Assembly (NCBI GenBank): GCA_900752545.1
Contig: CAADVS010000073.1
Location: 1 to 44,166, forward strand
Source: an uncultured Collinsella sp.
Lineage (GTDB): Bacteria; Actinomycetota; Coriobacteriia; Coriobacteriales; Coriobacteriaceae
Reading direction: 5' to 3'
DNA: 44,166 nt
Each line of letters begins with the position of its first letter. Position 1 is the first letter of the stretch. The notes beneath the pieces are model-generated. The model worked only from the letters and a program-made list of their open reading frames with translations, was not told where the DNA came from and did not search any database. Position numbers and translations under genes: made by a program. This document shows positions 32,350-42,625 of the stretch, in pieces.

Positions 32350-33225
32350 GTGTCCGATCGTCCCAAGACGTCAACTCCCAAGGCGCCTTCCGCCAAGAGC
32401 GGCGCGGCTACGACTTCGTGGTTGGCCGGCTTTATTACCCGCGCCGCCGCAGGTATCGTCTACGCCGTCGTGTTTATTCTCTGCTTGGTTTTGGGTATCG
32501 TTCCCACCGCCATCTTCGTCTCCGTCATGAGCGGCCTGTGCTGCTATGAGTTTTTCCGCATGACGAAGCTCGATGGCAAGGTGGCCAACGAGCGCCTGGG
32601 TATCGCTGCCGCCGTGCTCTTTCCGCTCTCGGCGCTGGGCGACTCGCTGCTGTTGAATGCCCTGCTTTTTGCACTGATGCTTGCGGTGGGTATTTGGTAC
32701 GTCTGGTCGTCGCGTACCCGTATATCCGATGTAGCCGTGACGCTCATGGGCCCCATCTACACCGGTTTTATGCTGTCGGCCATCGTGCTGCTGCGCGATG
32801 CCGTGCCCGGTTTTGTCGGCGCCCTGCTTTCGGTGGGTGTTTGCGCGTCTCTCTGGGTCTCCGATTCGTTCGCCTATATCGTGGGTAGCCGAATCGGCAA
32901 GCACAAGATGGTCCCCAAGATTTCTCCCAAAAAGAGCTGGGAGGGCTTTTTCGGCGGCATCTTGGGCTCGGTTCTCATCTGGCTTATTTTGTGGGCGACG
33001 CATTTCTATAAGCTGAGCTTGCCCTATGCGCTGCTTTGCGGCGTGGTTGTGTCCATCCTGGGCGTTATCGGTGACCTCATCGAGTCACGCATCAAGCGTG
33101 GCGTGGGCGTCAAGGATTCTGGCAACCTTATTCCGGGCCATGGCGGCATGCTCGATCGAAGCGACTCGCTTATCTTTGGCTGCATTACCGCGCAGCTGCT
33201 TTTGATGATCGGAGGCGTGCTGTAA
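32350..33225 (+). CDS. cdsA: Phosphatidate cytidylyltransferase
   Basis: 291 residues, GTG start. Polar N-terminus of ~25 residues, then about seven to eight hydrophobic segments. The CDP-alcohol synthase signature is present near the C-terminus: KRGVGVKDSGNLIPGHGGMLDRSDSL, with SDSFAYIVGSRIGKHK and ISPKKSWEGFFGG before it. Converts phosphatidate and CTP to CDP-diacylglycerol. Overlaps dxr by 1 nt (TAATG). Confidence 0.95.
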   Translation: MSDRPKTSTPKAPSAKSGAATTSWLAGFITRAAAGIVYAVVFILCLVLGIVPTAIFVSVMSGLCCYEFFRMTKLDGKVANERLGIAAAVLFPLSALGDSLLLNALLFALMLAVGIWYVWSSRTRISDVAVTLMGPIYTGFMLSAIVLLRDAVPGFVGALLSVGVCASLWVSDSFAYIVGSRIGKHKMVPKISPKKSWEGFFGGILGSVLIWLILWATHFYKLSLPYALLCGVVVSILGVIGDLIESRIKRGVGVKDSGNLIPGHGGMLDRSDSLIFGCITAQLLLMIGGVL

Positions 33226-34412
33226 TGTCATTCCAGACGACGTATGGCCCCGATGGACGCCTTCGCGTTGCCATTCTGGGCTGTACGGGCTCTATCGGCA
33301 CGCAGGCACTCGATGTATGCCGTCAGCATGCCGATCGACTGCAGGTGACGGCACTGTCCGTTAACTCCAGCACCTCGGAGCTCGTTGCCGCCGCCCGCGA
33401 GTTTTCGGTCCCGGCCGTTGCCGTGGCCGATGTCGCTCATGGCGATGACGCCGTGCTGCAGGAGTTGCCCGAGGGAACGAAGCTCGGCGTTGGCGCGCAG
33501 GCGGTTTGCGAGCTCGCGCGTCGCGACGATGTCGACTGCGTGCTCGTTGCTATTGTGGGCGCCGCCGGTCTCGAGGCGAGCCATGCGGCCTTGACCTCGA
33601 ATAAGCGCCTTGCCCTTGCCAACAAGGAGTCCCTCGTCGTCGGTGGCGACTTGCTTATGCCGTTGGCGCAACCGGGCCAGCTTATTCCAGTCGACTCTGA
33701 GCACTCCGCCATCTACCAGTGCTATCTGGGGGAGAACCCACGCGAGGCTCATTGTATTTGGCTCACCTGCTCGGGCGGTCCGTTCTTTGGCCGCACGCGC
33801 GACGAGCTCAATCGCGTGACGCGTGCCGATGCCCTCGCACATCCCACGTGGGCCATGGGTGCCAAGATCACCATCGACTCCGCCACTCTCATGAACAAGG
33901 GCCTGGAGCGAATTGAGGCCATGCATCTGTTTAACTGCGACCTCGATTTCATTAACGTGGTCGTGCAGCGTCAGTCCAAGATTCACTCTATGGTCGAGTT
34001 CGCCGACGGCTCCGTGATGGCGCATCTCGGTGCTTCCGACATGCGTATTCCCATCCAGTTCGCGTTCTCGTATCCCGAGCGTTGGGATACCCCGGCGCCT
34101 CGTATCGATTTCCGCGAGCTGGGGCAGCTCACGTTTGATGCTGCCGACATGGATACCTTCCGCTGTCTGGCACTGGCCGAACGTGCCGGCAAGACGGGTG
34201 GCACCATGCCGTGCGTGCTCAATGCCGCCAACGAGGTCGCCGTCGATGCCTTCCTGCACGATGGCTGCAGCTTTACCGATATCGATCGCATTGTGGAATC
34301 CTGCATGGATGCCCACGATATGCAGGCGGTCGATTCGTTTGAGCAGCTTCGCGACATCGATGCGTGGGCGCGTGAAAAGGCTGCGCAGGTGCTCGCCGCA
34401 ACCCGTTCCTAA
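33225..34412 (+). CDS. dxr: 1-deoxy-D-xylulose 5-phosphate reductoisomerase
   Basis: 395 residues. NADPH-binding motif LGCTGSIGTQALDV at ~18-31, then ALANKESLVVGGDL, the metal and substrate loop VDSEHSAIYQC, and TMGAKITIDSATLMNKGLE-like sequence (here WAMGAKITIDSATLMNKG). First committed step of the MEP isoprenoid pathway. Start ATG overlaps the cdsA stop. Grouped with rseP and ispG as in many bacteria. Confidence 0.96.
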   Translation: MSFQTTYGPDGRLRVAILGCTGSIGTQALDVCRQHADRLQVTALSVNSSTSELVAAAREFSVPAVAVADVAHGDDAVLQELPEGTKLGVGAQAVCELARRDDVDCVLVAIVGAAGLEASHAALTSNKRLALANKESLVVGGDLLMPLAQPGQLIPVDSEHSAIYQCYLGENPREAHCIWLTCSGGPFFGRTRDELNRVTRADALAHPTWAMGAKITIDSATLMNKGLERIEAMHLFNCDLDFINVVVQRQSKIHSMVEFADGSVMAHLGASDMRIPIQFAFSYPERWDTPAPRIDFRELGQLTFDAADMDTFRCLALAERAGKTGGTMPCVLNAANEVAVDAFLHDGCSFTDIDRIVESCMDAHDMQAVDSFEQLRDIDAWAREKAAQVLAATRS

Positions 34413-34437
34413 CCCATAAGGATTGCTTTTTCGTTTT

Positions 34438-35799
34438 ATGGATACTGTTCTGAGCGTTCTCTCATCGGTCTTTTGGGGCCTACTGATGCTTTCCGTCCTC
34501 GTGTTTTTGCACGAGGGCGGCCACTTTTTGGCGGCCCGTGCGTGCGGCGTGCGCGTCACCGAGTTTTTCTTGGGCCTACCGTGCCGCTTCGATATTCATC
34601 ATACGTCGCGTCGCATCGGTACCAAGTTTGGCGTGACGCCGCTGCTGCTGGGTGGTTATGCCGCTATCTGCGGTATGGACCCGACCGATGTCTCGTGTGC
34701 CGACCGTGTGCTTGCTGCGATCTATCGTCATGGTCGCGTTTCAGTTGCAGACCTTTCCGTCGAGCTGGAGCTGTCCGAGGAGGATGTTCTCGAGGCTTGC
34801 GCCTTGCTTTTGGGCTGGGGTTCCATTGCGCCTTGGTACGAGGAAGGGGAGAAGCCTTCACCCAGCTACTATCCGGTTAGGTACCAGACGCTGCCGCGCG
34901 ATGCTGCAGGATATACCACCTTTGACGGCCGCAAGTTCGATCGAGAGCATGCGACAGCCGAGGGCGATGTGTGGGAGCTGCCGGTCGCCGCTTCCGAGTT
35001 TCTTGAGCAGGAGCGTTCGCATACCTATCTGGGCCAGGGTTTTCTCAAGCGTGCCTTTATGCTGCTCGCGGGCATTCTCGTCAATATCCTGACGGGCTTT
35101 TTGCTGCTTATGAGCATCTACTCTATCGCCGGCGTATCGGTGCCGGTCGATAGCAATGTGATCGGTCAGGTTGAAGAAGGCTCTATAGCCGCCAAGGCGG
35201 GCATCGAGGCCGGCGACGCAATTCTTAGTGTCGATGGCGTGTCGTGCTCTTCCTGGATGGACGTGTACGATGCGATCGGAGCGGCCGCCGGCAAGGACGA
35301 TATCGCCATTGAGTATCAGCACGACGGTAAGAATCTTTCTACCGCGGTCGCGCTCAAGGAGGACGAACGTTTGGGCGTTTATGCCTCCACGCAAGTGGTC
35401 CATTTGGACCCCATTACGTCGGCGCGGCTGTCGTTCTCCTATGTTCAGCAGACTGCTGAGGGCGTGATGCGCCTGCTGCAGCCGCAGCATACGATGGAGA
35501 TACTCGATCAGTCCTCCTCGATTGTGGGCATCAGCGTCATGTCTTCTCAGGCGGCTGCCGCCGGCCCCGCGACATTCTTGACGTTTGCCGCGCTCATCTC
35601 GTTCTCGCTGGGCTTTATGAACCTGCTACCCATTCCGCCGCTCGACGGGGGAAAGCTGGTTATCGAGATCATCCAAAAGGTCGCCGGTCGCGAGTTGCCG
35701 CTGAAGGTGCAGACGATCGTGAGCTATGTCGGCATCGCGCTCTTCGCGCTGCTGTTTGTCTATATGCTTCGTTCCGACGTCCTTCGATTTATTTTGTAG
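34438..35799 (+). CDS. rseP: RseP/RIP-family site-2 zinc metalloprotease with inserted domain
   Basis: 453 residues from ATG at 34438. A TTG at 34423 is also in frame but abuts the AAGGA site; neither start is ideal. The first membrane helix holds the zinc motif HEGGH (25-29). A single PDZ domain (~240-320: VEEGSIAAKAGIEAGDAILSVDG) and the last helices with NLLPIPPLDGGKL supply the rest of the active site. Between GGYAAICGMDP (~79) and the second helix (~200) there are about 110 residues, much more than usual, including a winged-helix-like stretch. Cleaves membrane proteins such as anti-sigma factors or signal peptide remnants. Confidence 0.9.
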   Translation: MDTVLSVLSSVFWGLLMLSVLVFLHEGGHFLAARACGVRVTEFFLGLPCRFDIHHTSRRIGTKFGVTPLLLGGYAAICGMDPTDVSCADRVLAAIYRHGRVSVADLSVELELSEEDVLEACALLLGWGSIAPWYEEGEKPSPSYYPVRYQTLPRDAAGYTTFDGRKFDREHATAEGDVWELPVAASEFLEQERSHTYLGQGFLKRAFMLLAGILVNILTGFLLLMSIYSIAGVSVPVDSNVIGQVEEGSIAAKAGIEAGDAILSVDGVSCSSWMDVYDAIGAAAGKDDIAIEYQHDGKNLSTAVALKEDERLGVYASTQVVHLDPITSARLSFSYVQQTAEGVMRLLQPQHTMEILDQSSSIVGISVMSSQAAAAGPATFLTFAALISFSLGFMNLLPIPPLDGGKLVIEIIQKVAGRELPLKVQTIVSYVGIALFALLFVYMLRSDVLRFIL

Positions 35800-35812
35800 G
35801 GGAGTGTTTGGA

Positions 35813-36895
35813 TTGTCTTTGTCCCATCCTTTGCCGCGCGAGCTGACGCGCCCTGTGTTTGTGGGCGACGTGCAGATAGGTGGCGGCGCTCCGGTGGTGG
35901 TTCAGTCCATGACCTGCACCGATACCGCCGACGCCCAGGCAACGCTTGCGCAAGTGCGTGCGCTTGCCCAGGCGGGTTGCGATGTTGTGCGCGTGAGCGT
36001 GCCCGCTGAGGCTGCGCTCGAGGGCTTTCGCACGATTTGTGCGGAGTCTCCGGTGCCGATCGTTGCCGATATCCACTTTAACCATAAGCTCGCCATTGGC
36101 GCCGTGGAGGCCGGTGCCGCTAAGCTCCGCATCAATCCCGGCAACATTGGCGATTGGGCCAAGGTCGACGCCGTGATCGATGCCGCGGGCGCCGCTGGGT
36201 GCGCGATTCGCATTGGCGTGAACGCCGGCTCGCTTGAGCAGGATATCGCCGAGCGCGATGACCTTACGCAGCCCGAAAAGCTTGTGATGTCGAGCGAGCG
36301 TTTCGTCAAACATTTTGAAGATCGCGGCTTTACCAATATCGTGCTTTCCGCCAAGGCTCATAGCGTGCAAACGACGCTTGACACCTATCGTGCCCTGTCG
36401 CGCGAAATCCCCCATGTTCCGCTTCATTTGGGCGTGACTGAGGCCGGAACCAAGCTCCAGGGCACCATTAAGAGCTCGGTGGGCCTGGGAATTTTGCTTT
36501 CCGAGGGCATTGGCGACACCATGCGCGTCTCGCTCACGGCCGATCCGGTCGAGGAGCCGCCGGTCGCCTGGGGTATCCTGCAGTCGCTGGGTCTTCGCCG
36601 CCGTGGCCCCGAGATCGTATCGTGCCCCACGTGCGCTCGCTGCCAGGTCAACCTCATTCCTATCGCCGAGGAGGTCACTGAGCGGCTTAAGAACTACTCC
36701 GCGCCGCTTTCGATTGCCGTGATGGGCTGTGCAGTCAATGGCCCCGGCGAGGCTTCTGACGCCGACTTGGGCGTTGCCTGCGGACGAGGTCAGGGTCTGC
36801 TCTTTTCGCACGGCCAGATCATTGGTAAAGTAGCTGAGGACCAAATTGTCGACGCGCTTATGGCCGAGGTCGACAAGCTTATTGAGGAGAAATAA
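35813..36895 (+). CDS. ispG: 4-hydroxy-3-methylbut-2-enyl diphosphate synthase (flavodoxin)
   Basis: 360 residues from TTG at 35813, with GGGGAG 8 nt upstream; the longer open frame into rseP is rejected. TIM-barrel part with PVVVQSMTCTDT, VADIHFN and LRINPGNIG. The [4Fe-4S] ligands are visible at Cys271, Cys274 (SCPTCARC) and Cys306 with Glu313 (GCAVNGPGEASD). MEP pathway enzyme acting on MEcPP. The proS ATG follows its stop directly. Confidence 0.96.
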   Translation: MSLSHPLPRELTRPVFVGDVQIGGGAPVVVQSMTCTDTADAQATLAQVRALAQAGCDVVRVSVPAEAALEGFRTICAESPVPIVADIHFNHKLAIGAVEAGAAKLRINPGNIGDWAKVDAVIDAAGAAGCAIRIGVNAGSLEQDIAERDDLTQPEKLVMSSERFVKHFEDRGFTNIVLSAKAHSVQTTLDTYRALSREIPHVPLHLGVTEAGTKLQGTIKSSVGLGILLSEGIGDTMRVSLTADPVEEPPVAWGILQSLGLRRRGPEIVSCPTCARCQVNLIPIAEEVTERLKNYSAPLSIAVMGCAVNGPGEASDADLGVACGRGQGLLFSHGQIIGKVAEDQIVDALMAEVDKLIEEK

Positions 36896-38617
<1,722 letters not shown>

Positions 38618-38650
38618 TCGACATTTCTGCAAGTAGATGTAATTGCAGGC

Positions 38651-38696
38651 CTGCTCCGCATCTCTCTTAGGATGAGATGCGGAGCAGTCTTTTTTG
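38651..38696 (+). terminator. Intrinsic terminator after proS
   Basis: Perfect 14-bp stem CTGCTCCGCATCTC (38651-38664) with 38674-38687, 9-nt loop, then TCTTTTTTG. Confidence 0.95.
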
Positions 38697-38720
38697 TTGC
38701 GTGAATAAGCTCGACGGGTA

Positions 38721-38762
38721 AAGGAAAACCCCACAGCCCAAATGAGCTGCGGGGTTTTCCTT
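38721..38762 (-). terminator. Bidirectional terminator between proS and the kinase gene
   Basis: AAGGAAAACCCC (38721-38732) pairs with GGGGTTTTCCTT (38751-38762); CAGC/GCTG extends it past one mismatch. The stem bears A-rich and T-rich flanks on both strands and so can stop transcripts from either side. For the minus-strand kinase gene it lies 34 nt past the stop. Confidence 0.88.
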
Positions 38763-38795
38763 TGTGCCTCCGATGCGAAATAAATCGCTCAGATA

Positions 38796-39560
38796 CTACT
38801 GATAATCGACGACGTCGATCCAGTTCTTAAGGAACTCATCGTTCACGTTGCGCTTACGAGCGAGCTCGGAAGCGGCGACGATGCTCGTCCACTGACGCAC
38901 GACCTGCATGGGCATGTCGGCGCGGTCGCAGTAGAGCTCCAGGTAGGCCTCAGCCTGGTCCTTGCTGTTGAGGGCAAAGAGCAGGTAGGTGGTGGCAACG
39001 TCGGCAGCAGGGGAGCCCTGGGTGGCATGTGCCCAGTCGCAGACGTACAGCTGGCCGTCGTCTCCGACGATGACGTTGGAGGGGTTGAAGTCGCCGTGGC
39101 AGACCTTGAACTCCTTGGTCATGCCGTCCAGACGCTCCTGAAGGTTGTAGCGCGTGGTGGCATTGAGCTGATCGAGGCTGTCGATCATGCGGGCGAACTT
39201 ATCGCGCTGACGGTTGAGCAGCGGGGAGGTGTAGCCGTGGATCTCGATCTGGAGGTCGACGAACATCTCGAGGTACTCACCAAAGCGCTGGGGCTCGGCA
39301 GTCATCTTCTCGGCAAGGGTGGTGCCCGGAACCTTCTCGGTCACGAGAGCCCAGCCGTTGGCGTTCTCGAGCTGGGAAACCTCGAGAGCCTTGGGGCTGC
39401 GGATGCCGCACTCATTGATGCGGGCAAGATTCAAAGCCTCGTTGAACACGTCGGAGACGGGCTTGGTCTCGTTAAAGACCTTGACGATCTTGTCGCCCAG
39501 GTCGTAAACGACCTTGTTGCCGCGACGGACGAGCTCGGTCTTGGAATCGGGGAGCAGCAT
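38796..39560 (-). CDS. Aminoglycoside phosphotransferase-fold kinase, substrate unknown
   Basis: 254 residues. APH/choline kinase fold: candidate ATP Lys in KIVKVF (Lys27), Glu42, then the catalytic loop VCHGDFNPSNVIV (His155, Asp157, Asn162) and metal Asp175 in VCDWAHA, where DW replaces the usual DF/DW-x pattern. EKVPGTTLAEKM resembles the hinge strand. AAAGGA precedes the ATG. It follows adhE by about 90 nt on the same strand. Nothing marks it as an antibiotic resistance enzyme; small-molecule kinase (sugar, choline or similar) is equally possible. Confidence 0.75.
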   Translation of the reverse strand: MLLPDSKTELVRRGNKVVYDLGDKIVKVFNETKPVSDVFNEALNLARINECGIRSPKALEVSQLENANGWALVTEKVPGTTLAEKMTAEPQRFGEYLEMFVDLQIEIHGYTSPLLNRQRDKFARMIDSLDQLNATTRYNLQERLDGMTKEFKVCHGDFNPSNVIVGDDGQLYVCDWAHATQGSPAADVATTYLLFALNSKDQAEAYLELYCDRADMPMQVVRQWTSIVAASELARKRNVNDEFLKNWIDVVDYQ

Positions 39561-39593
39561 GATTGCATCCTTTCAACGATGCGATAGAAGCAA

Positions 39594-39631
39594 CGGCGGG
39601 GGCGTGCGTCCCCCCGTGCCCCCCCGCCGCA
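39594..39631 (-). terminator. G/C-rich hairpin between adhE and the kinase gene
   Basis: On the minus strand GCGGCGGGGGGGC can pair with GCCCCCGCCGTTGC across ~15 nt. There is no clear T-run, so it may be a weak terminator or a processing barrier that reduces read-through from adhE into the kinase gene. Confidence 0.45.
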
Positions 39632-39648
39632 AATAACCGTGCTAAAAA

Positions 39649-42297
39649 CTAGCAGACGGCGTAGTCCTGGGGCTCGCGGCCGTAGTAGGCGTCCAGGTAG
39701 AGCTCCTTGATCTCGCTCATGAGCGGGTAGCGCGGGTTAGCGCCGGTGCACTGGTCGTTGAATGCCTGCTCGGTCATCTCGTCGAGGGTGTCGAGGAAGT
39801 ACTGCTCGTCAACACCGTAGTCGGCGATGGTCTTCTTGACACCGATGAAGTCCTTGAGCTCCTCGAGCTTCGTGATGAAGTTCTCGAAGACCTCCTTGTC
39901 GTCCTTGCCCTCGATGCCGCAGTACTTGGCCATCTCGGCGTAGTTGTGCAGCGCGTTGGGGTAAGGATACTGGGAGAAGGTACCCATCTTGACGGGAGCC
40001 TCGGCGGCGTTGTAGCGCATAACGCGGGTCAGGATGACGGCGTTTGCGAGGCCGTGGGGCAGGTGATGGAAAGCGCCGAGCTTGTGGGCCATGGAGTGGT
40101 TGAGGCCCAGGAAGGCGTTGGCGAAGGCCATACCGGCCATGCAGGAGGCGTTGTGCATCTCCTCGCGGGCATGCGGGTCCTTGGCACCGTTCGTGAAGCT
40201 GGAGGGCAGGTTCTCGAAGACGAGCTTAGCAGCGCGCTCGGAGAGGCCCTTAGTGTAGTCGGAAGCCATGATGGAGACGTAGGACTCGATGGCGTGGGTC
40301 ATGACATCGATGCCGGAGGCAGCGGTCAGGCCGCGCGGGGCGGTCATGCAGTTGTCGGCGTCGACGATAGCCATGTTGGGGAGCAGCGCGTAGTCGGCGA
40401 GCGGCCACTTGATGCCGGTCTCCTTGTCGGTGATGATGGCGAACGGCGTGCACTCGGAGCCGGTACCCGAAGAGGTCGGGACGGCGACGAAGTAGGCCTT
40501 CTTGCCCATCTCGGGGAAGGTGAAGATACGCTTGCGGATGTCCATGAAGTCCATGGCCATGTCCTCAAACTTGCACTCGGGGTGCTCGTACATCATCCAC
40601 ATGATCTTGCCGGCGTCCATAGCGGAGCCACCGCCGACGGCGATGATGACGTCCGGCTCAAAGAGGGCCATCTGCTTGGCGCCGCGACGTGCGCACTGCA
40701 GCGACGGATCGGGCTCGACGTCATAGAAGCAGTCGTGGGCGATGCCCATCTCGTCGAGCTTGGCCTCGATGGCGCGGGTGTTGCCATTCTTGAAGAGGAA
40801 CTGGTCGGTGACGATGAAGGCGCGCTTCTTGCCCATGACGGTACCGAGCTCGTCGAGGGCGACGGGCGTGGAACCCTTCTTGAAGTAGACCTTCTCGGGA
40901 GCGCGGAACCACAGCATGTTCTCACGGCGCTCGGCCACAGTCTTAACGTTGATCAAGTGCTTCACCCCAACGTTCTCGGAGACGGAGTTGCCGCCCCAGG
41001 AGCCGCAGCCCAGGGTCAGAGACGGCTTCATGCCAAAGTTGTACAGGTCACCGATGCCGCCGTGCGAGGACGGGGTGTTGATGACGATACGGCAGGCCTT
41101 CATGACGTGCTCGAACAGGCTGATCTTCTCGGCCTGGGCGGGGTGCACGTACAGAGAGGCGGTGTGGCCCGGGCCACCGGCGAGCACCAGGTGCTCGGCC
41201 TTGTCGACGGCCTCCTGGAAGTCCTTGGCGTGGTACATGGCCAGGACCGGGGAGAGCTTCTCGTGGGAGAACTCCTCCTTGGCGGGGTCGGTGGAGGTGA
41301 CCTCGGCGATCAGGATCTTGGTCTTGGCGGGAACCTCGATGCCGGCGAGCTCGGCGATCTTGGCGGCAGCCATGCCGGGGATGCGGTGATCGAGGGCGCC
41401 GTTCTTGAACATGGCAGCACGCAGGGCCTCCATCTCGGCACCCTGCTTGACGAAGTAGCAACCGCGCTTCTGGAACTCGGCCTTGACCTGGTCATAGATG
41501 GTGTCGATGACGGTCACGGACTGCTCGGAAGCGCAGATCATGCCGTTGTCGAAGGTCTTGGAGTGGATGATGGAGTTGACGGCGAGCAGCACGTCGGCGG
41601 TGTCGTCGATGACGACCGGGGTGTTACCGGCGCCAACGCCCAGGGCAGGCTTGCCCGAGGAGTAAGCGGCCTTGACCATGCCCGGGCCACCGGTGGCGAG
41701 GATGATGTCGACGTCGCGCATGACCATGTTGGTCAGCTCGATGGAGGGGACATCGACCCAGCCGATGATGCCCTCGGGGGCGCCGGCCTTGACGGCGGCG
41801 TCAAGCACGAGCTTGGCGGCGGCGATGGTGCACTTGGCGGCAGCCGGGTGCGGAGAGATGATGATGGCGTTGCGGGTCTTCAGGCTGATCAGCGTCTTGA
41901 AGATCGCGGTGGAGGTGGGGTTGGTCGTCGGGATGACGGCGCCCACGATGCCGATGGGCTCGGCGATCTTGGTGATGCCGTAAGCCTCGTCGCGCTCCAG
42001 GACACCACAGGTCTTGGTGTTCTTGTAAGCGTTGTAGATGTACTCTGCGGCGTAGTGGTTCTTGATGACCTTGTCCTCAAGAACGCCGCGGCCGGTCTCC
42101 TCGATGGCCATCTTCGCCAACGGGATACGAGCCTTGTTGGCGGCCATGGCGGCCTCGTAGAAGATCTTGTCGACCTGCTCCTGCGTGTACGTAGCAAAAA
42201 GCGCCTGGGCCTCTCGCATCTGAGCGAGCTTAGCCTCAAGCGCCTCTACGTTGTCCACAATTGCGGGAGTAGTGTTTTCCGGTGACTTTTTCACCAT
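39649..42297 (-). CDS. adhE: Bifunctional acetaldehyde-CoA / alcohol dehydrogenase
   Basis: 882 residues. The N-terminal aldehyde dehydrogenase domain (~15-440) has VIPTTNPTSTAIFK, ATGGPGMVKAAYSSGKPALGVGAGN and catalytic Cys255 in NGMICASEQS. The C-terminal iron alcohol dehydrogenase domain (~460-870) has AVGGGSAMDAGKIMW, PTSSGTGSECTPFA, GIDVMTHAIE and NHSMAHKLGAFHHLPHG with the metal His residues. Converts acetyl-CoA to ethanol and regenerates NAD in fermentation; the family forms spirosomes. RBS AAGGAG. A promoter with an extended -10 and a 28-bp palindrome lie upstream. Confidence 0.97.
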   Translation of the reverse strand: MVKKSPENTTPAIVDNVEALEAKLAQMREAQALFATYTQEQVDKIFYEAAMAANKARIPLAKMAIEETGRGVLEDKVIKNHYAAEYIYNAYKNTKTCGVLERDEAYGITKIAEPIGIVGAVIPTTNPTSTAIFKTLISLKTRNAIIISPHPAAAKCTIAAAKLVLDAAVKAGAPEGIIGWVDVPSIELTNMVMRDVDIILATGGPGMVKAAYSSGKPALGVGAGNTPVVIDDTADVLLAVNSIIHSKTFDNGMICASEQSVTVIDTIYDQVKAEFQKRGCYFVKQGAEMEALRAAMFKNGALDHRIPGMAAAKIAELAGIEVPAKTKILIAEVTSTDPAKEEFSHEKLSPVLAMYHAKDFQEAVDKAEHLVLAGGPGHTASLYVHPAQAEKISLFEHVMKACRIVINTPSSHGGIGDLYNFGMKPSLTLGCGSWGGNSVSENVGVKHLINVKTVAERRENMLWFRAPEKVYFKKGSTPVALDELGTVMGKKRAFIVTDQFLFKNGNTRAIEAKLDEMGIAHDCFYDVEPDPSLQCARRGAKQMALFEPDVIIAVGGGSAMDAGKIMWMMYEHPECKFEDMAMDFMDIRKRIFTFPEMGKKAYFVAVPTSSGTGSECTPFAIITDKETGIKWPLADYALLPNMAIVDADNCMTAPRGLTAASGIDVMTHAIESYVSIMASDYTKGLSERAAKLVFENLPSSFTNGAKDPHAREEMHNASCMAGMAFANAFLGLNHSMAHKLGAFHHLPHGLANAVILTRVMRYNAAEAPVKMGTFSQYPYPNALHNYAEMAKYCGIEGKDDKEVFENFITKLEELKDFIGVKKTIADYGVDEQYFLDTLDEMTEQAFNDQCTGANPRYPLMSEIKELYLDAYYGREPQDYAVC

Positions 42298-42337
42298 TTG
42301 TGTCTCCTTGCGATCGGAGATTTACCCTACGCCTTGC

Positions 42338-42346
42338 ATGATAGCA
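42338..42346 (-). promoter_or_regulatory. Extended -10 promoter of adhE
   Basis: On the minus strand the nine bases TGC-TATCAT match the pyrH and rpsB elements exactly. No strong -35 is found at the usual distance, so an activator or the upstream palindrome may contribute. Start near 42331, giving a leader of ~34 nt that contains GGTAAA. Confidence 0.6.
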
Positions 42347-42390
42347 AGAAATTATTCGGCGAACGGTCAGATTCCTGTAAAAGGCACACT

Positions 42391-42418
42391 AAAACGCTTC
42401 AATATACTGAAGCGTTTT
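42391..42418. promoter_or_regulatory. 28-bp operator-like palindrome upstream of adhE
   Basis: AAAACGCTTCA (42391-42401), six bases ATATAC, TGAAGCGTTTT (42408-42418): 11-bp perfect arms. It lies about 60-88 bp upstream of the predicted adhE start. The TGAAGCG/CGCTTCA half-sites resemble LacI/GalR-type operators, but the 6-bp spacer differs from the usual contiguous form. No T-run follows that would make it a terminator of known genes. Confidence 0.55.
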
Positions 42419-42446
42419 AACTAAACTATCCTATAGCATCGCCCCG

Positions 42447-42493
42447 CTCATTGGGGACAGGCTTACATGAGTGCTTTCACTCATTTGGGACAG
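42447..42493 (-). repeat. REP-like repeat units, upstream of transposase (inverted orientation)
   Basis: Two copies of the unit ending in GGGACAG (ends at 42460 and 42493, 33 bp apart) read as the reverse complement of the units downstream of the transposase. The full unit contains ATGAGTG, four loop bases and CACTCAT, a perfect 7-bp hairpin. A decayed piece CCACTCATTGG lies at 42533-42543. Confidence 0.8.
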
Positions 42494-42580
42494 ACATCGA
42501 TTTGTCATTTTGCCGTTCTGGGCCTGTTGTTGCCACTCATTGGATATAAATAGGTTACAGGCTCAGCATTTTGCGTTTCT

Positions 42581-42623
42581 TCTCTCCTTTTAGGTGTTGC
42601 CTGTACAGCTTTGAAAGGAGAGA
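42581..42623 (+). promoter_or_regulatory. Hairpin masking the transposase ribosome binding site
   Basis: TCTCTCCTTT (42581-42590) is the exact complement of AAAGGAGAGA (42614-42623), which contains the Shine-Dalgarno sequence 3 nt before the ATG. Inner bases 42591-42593 add wobble and A-U pairs with 42611-42613. If the transcript begins upstream of 42581, the site would be sequestered, as known for IS200 tnpA mRNA. Confidence 0.65.
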
Positions 42624-42625
42624 TT

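Noticed and set aside
38796..39560. Antibiotic resistance call for the APH-fold kinase
   Set aside because: Only general kinase motifs are present; nothing in sequence or context links it to aminoglycosides.
39946..42285. A 779-codon open frame on the plus strand across adhE
   Set aside because: Composition is low-complexity Gly/Val/Leu/Asp, the mirror of adhE codons; adhE itself is complete on the other strand.
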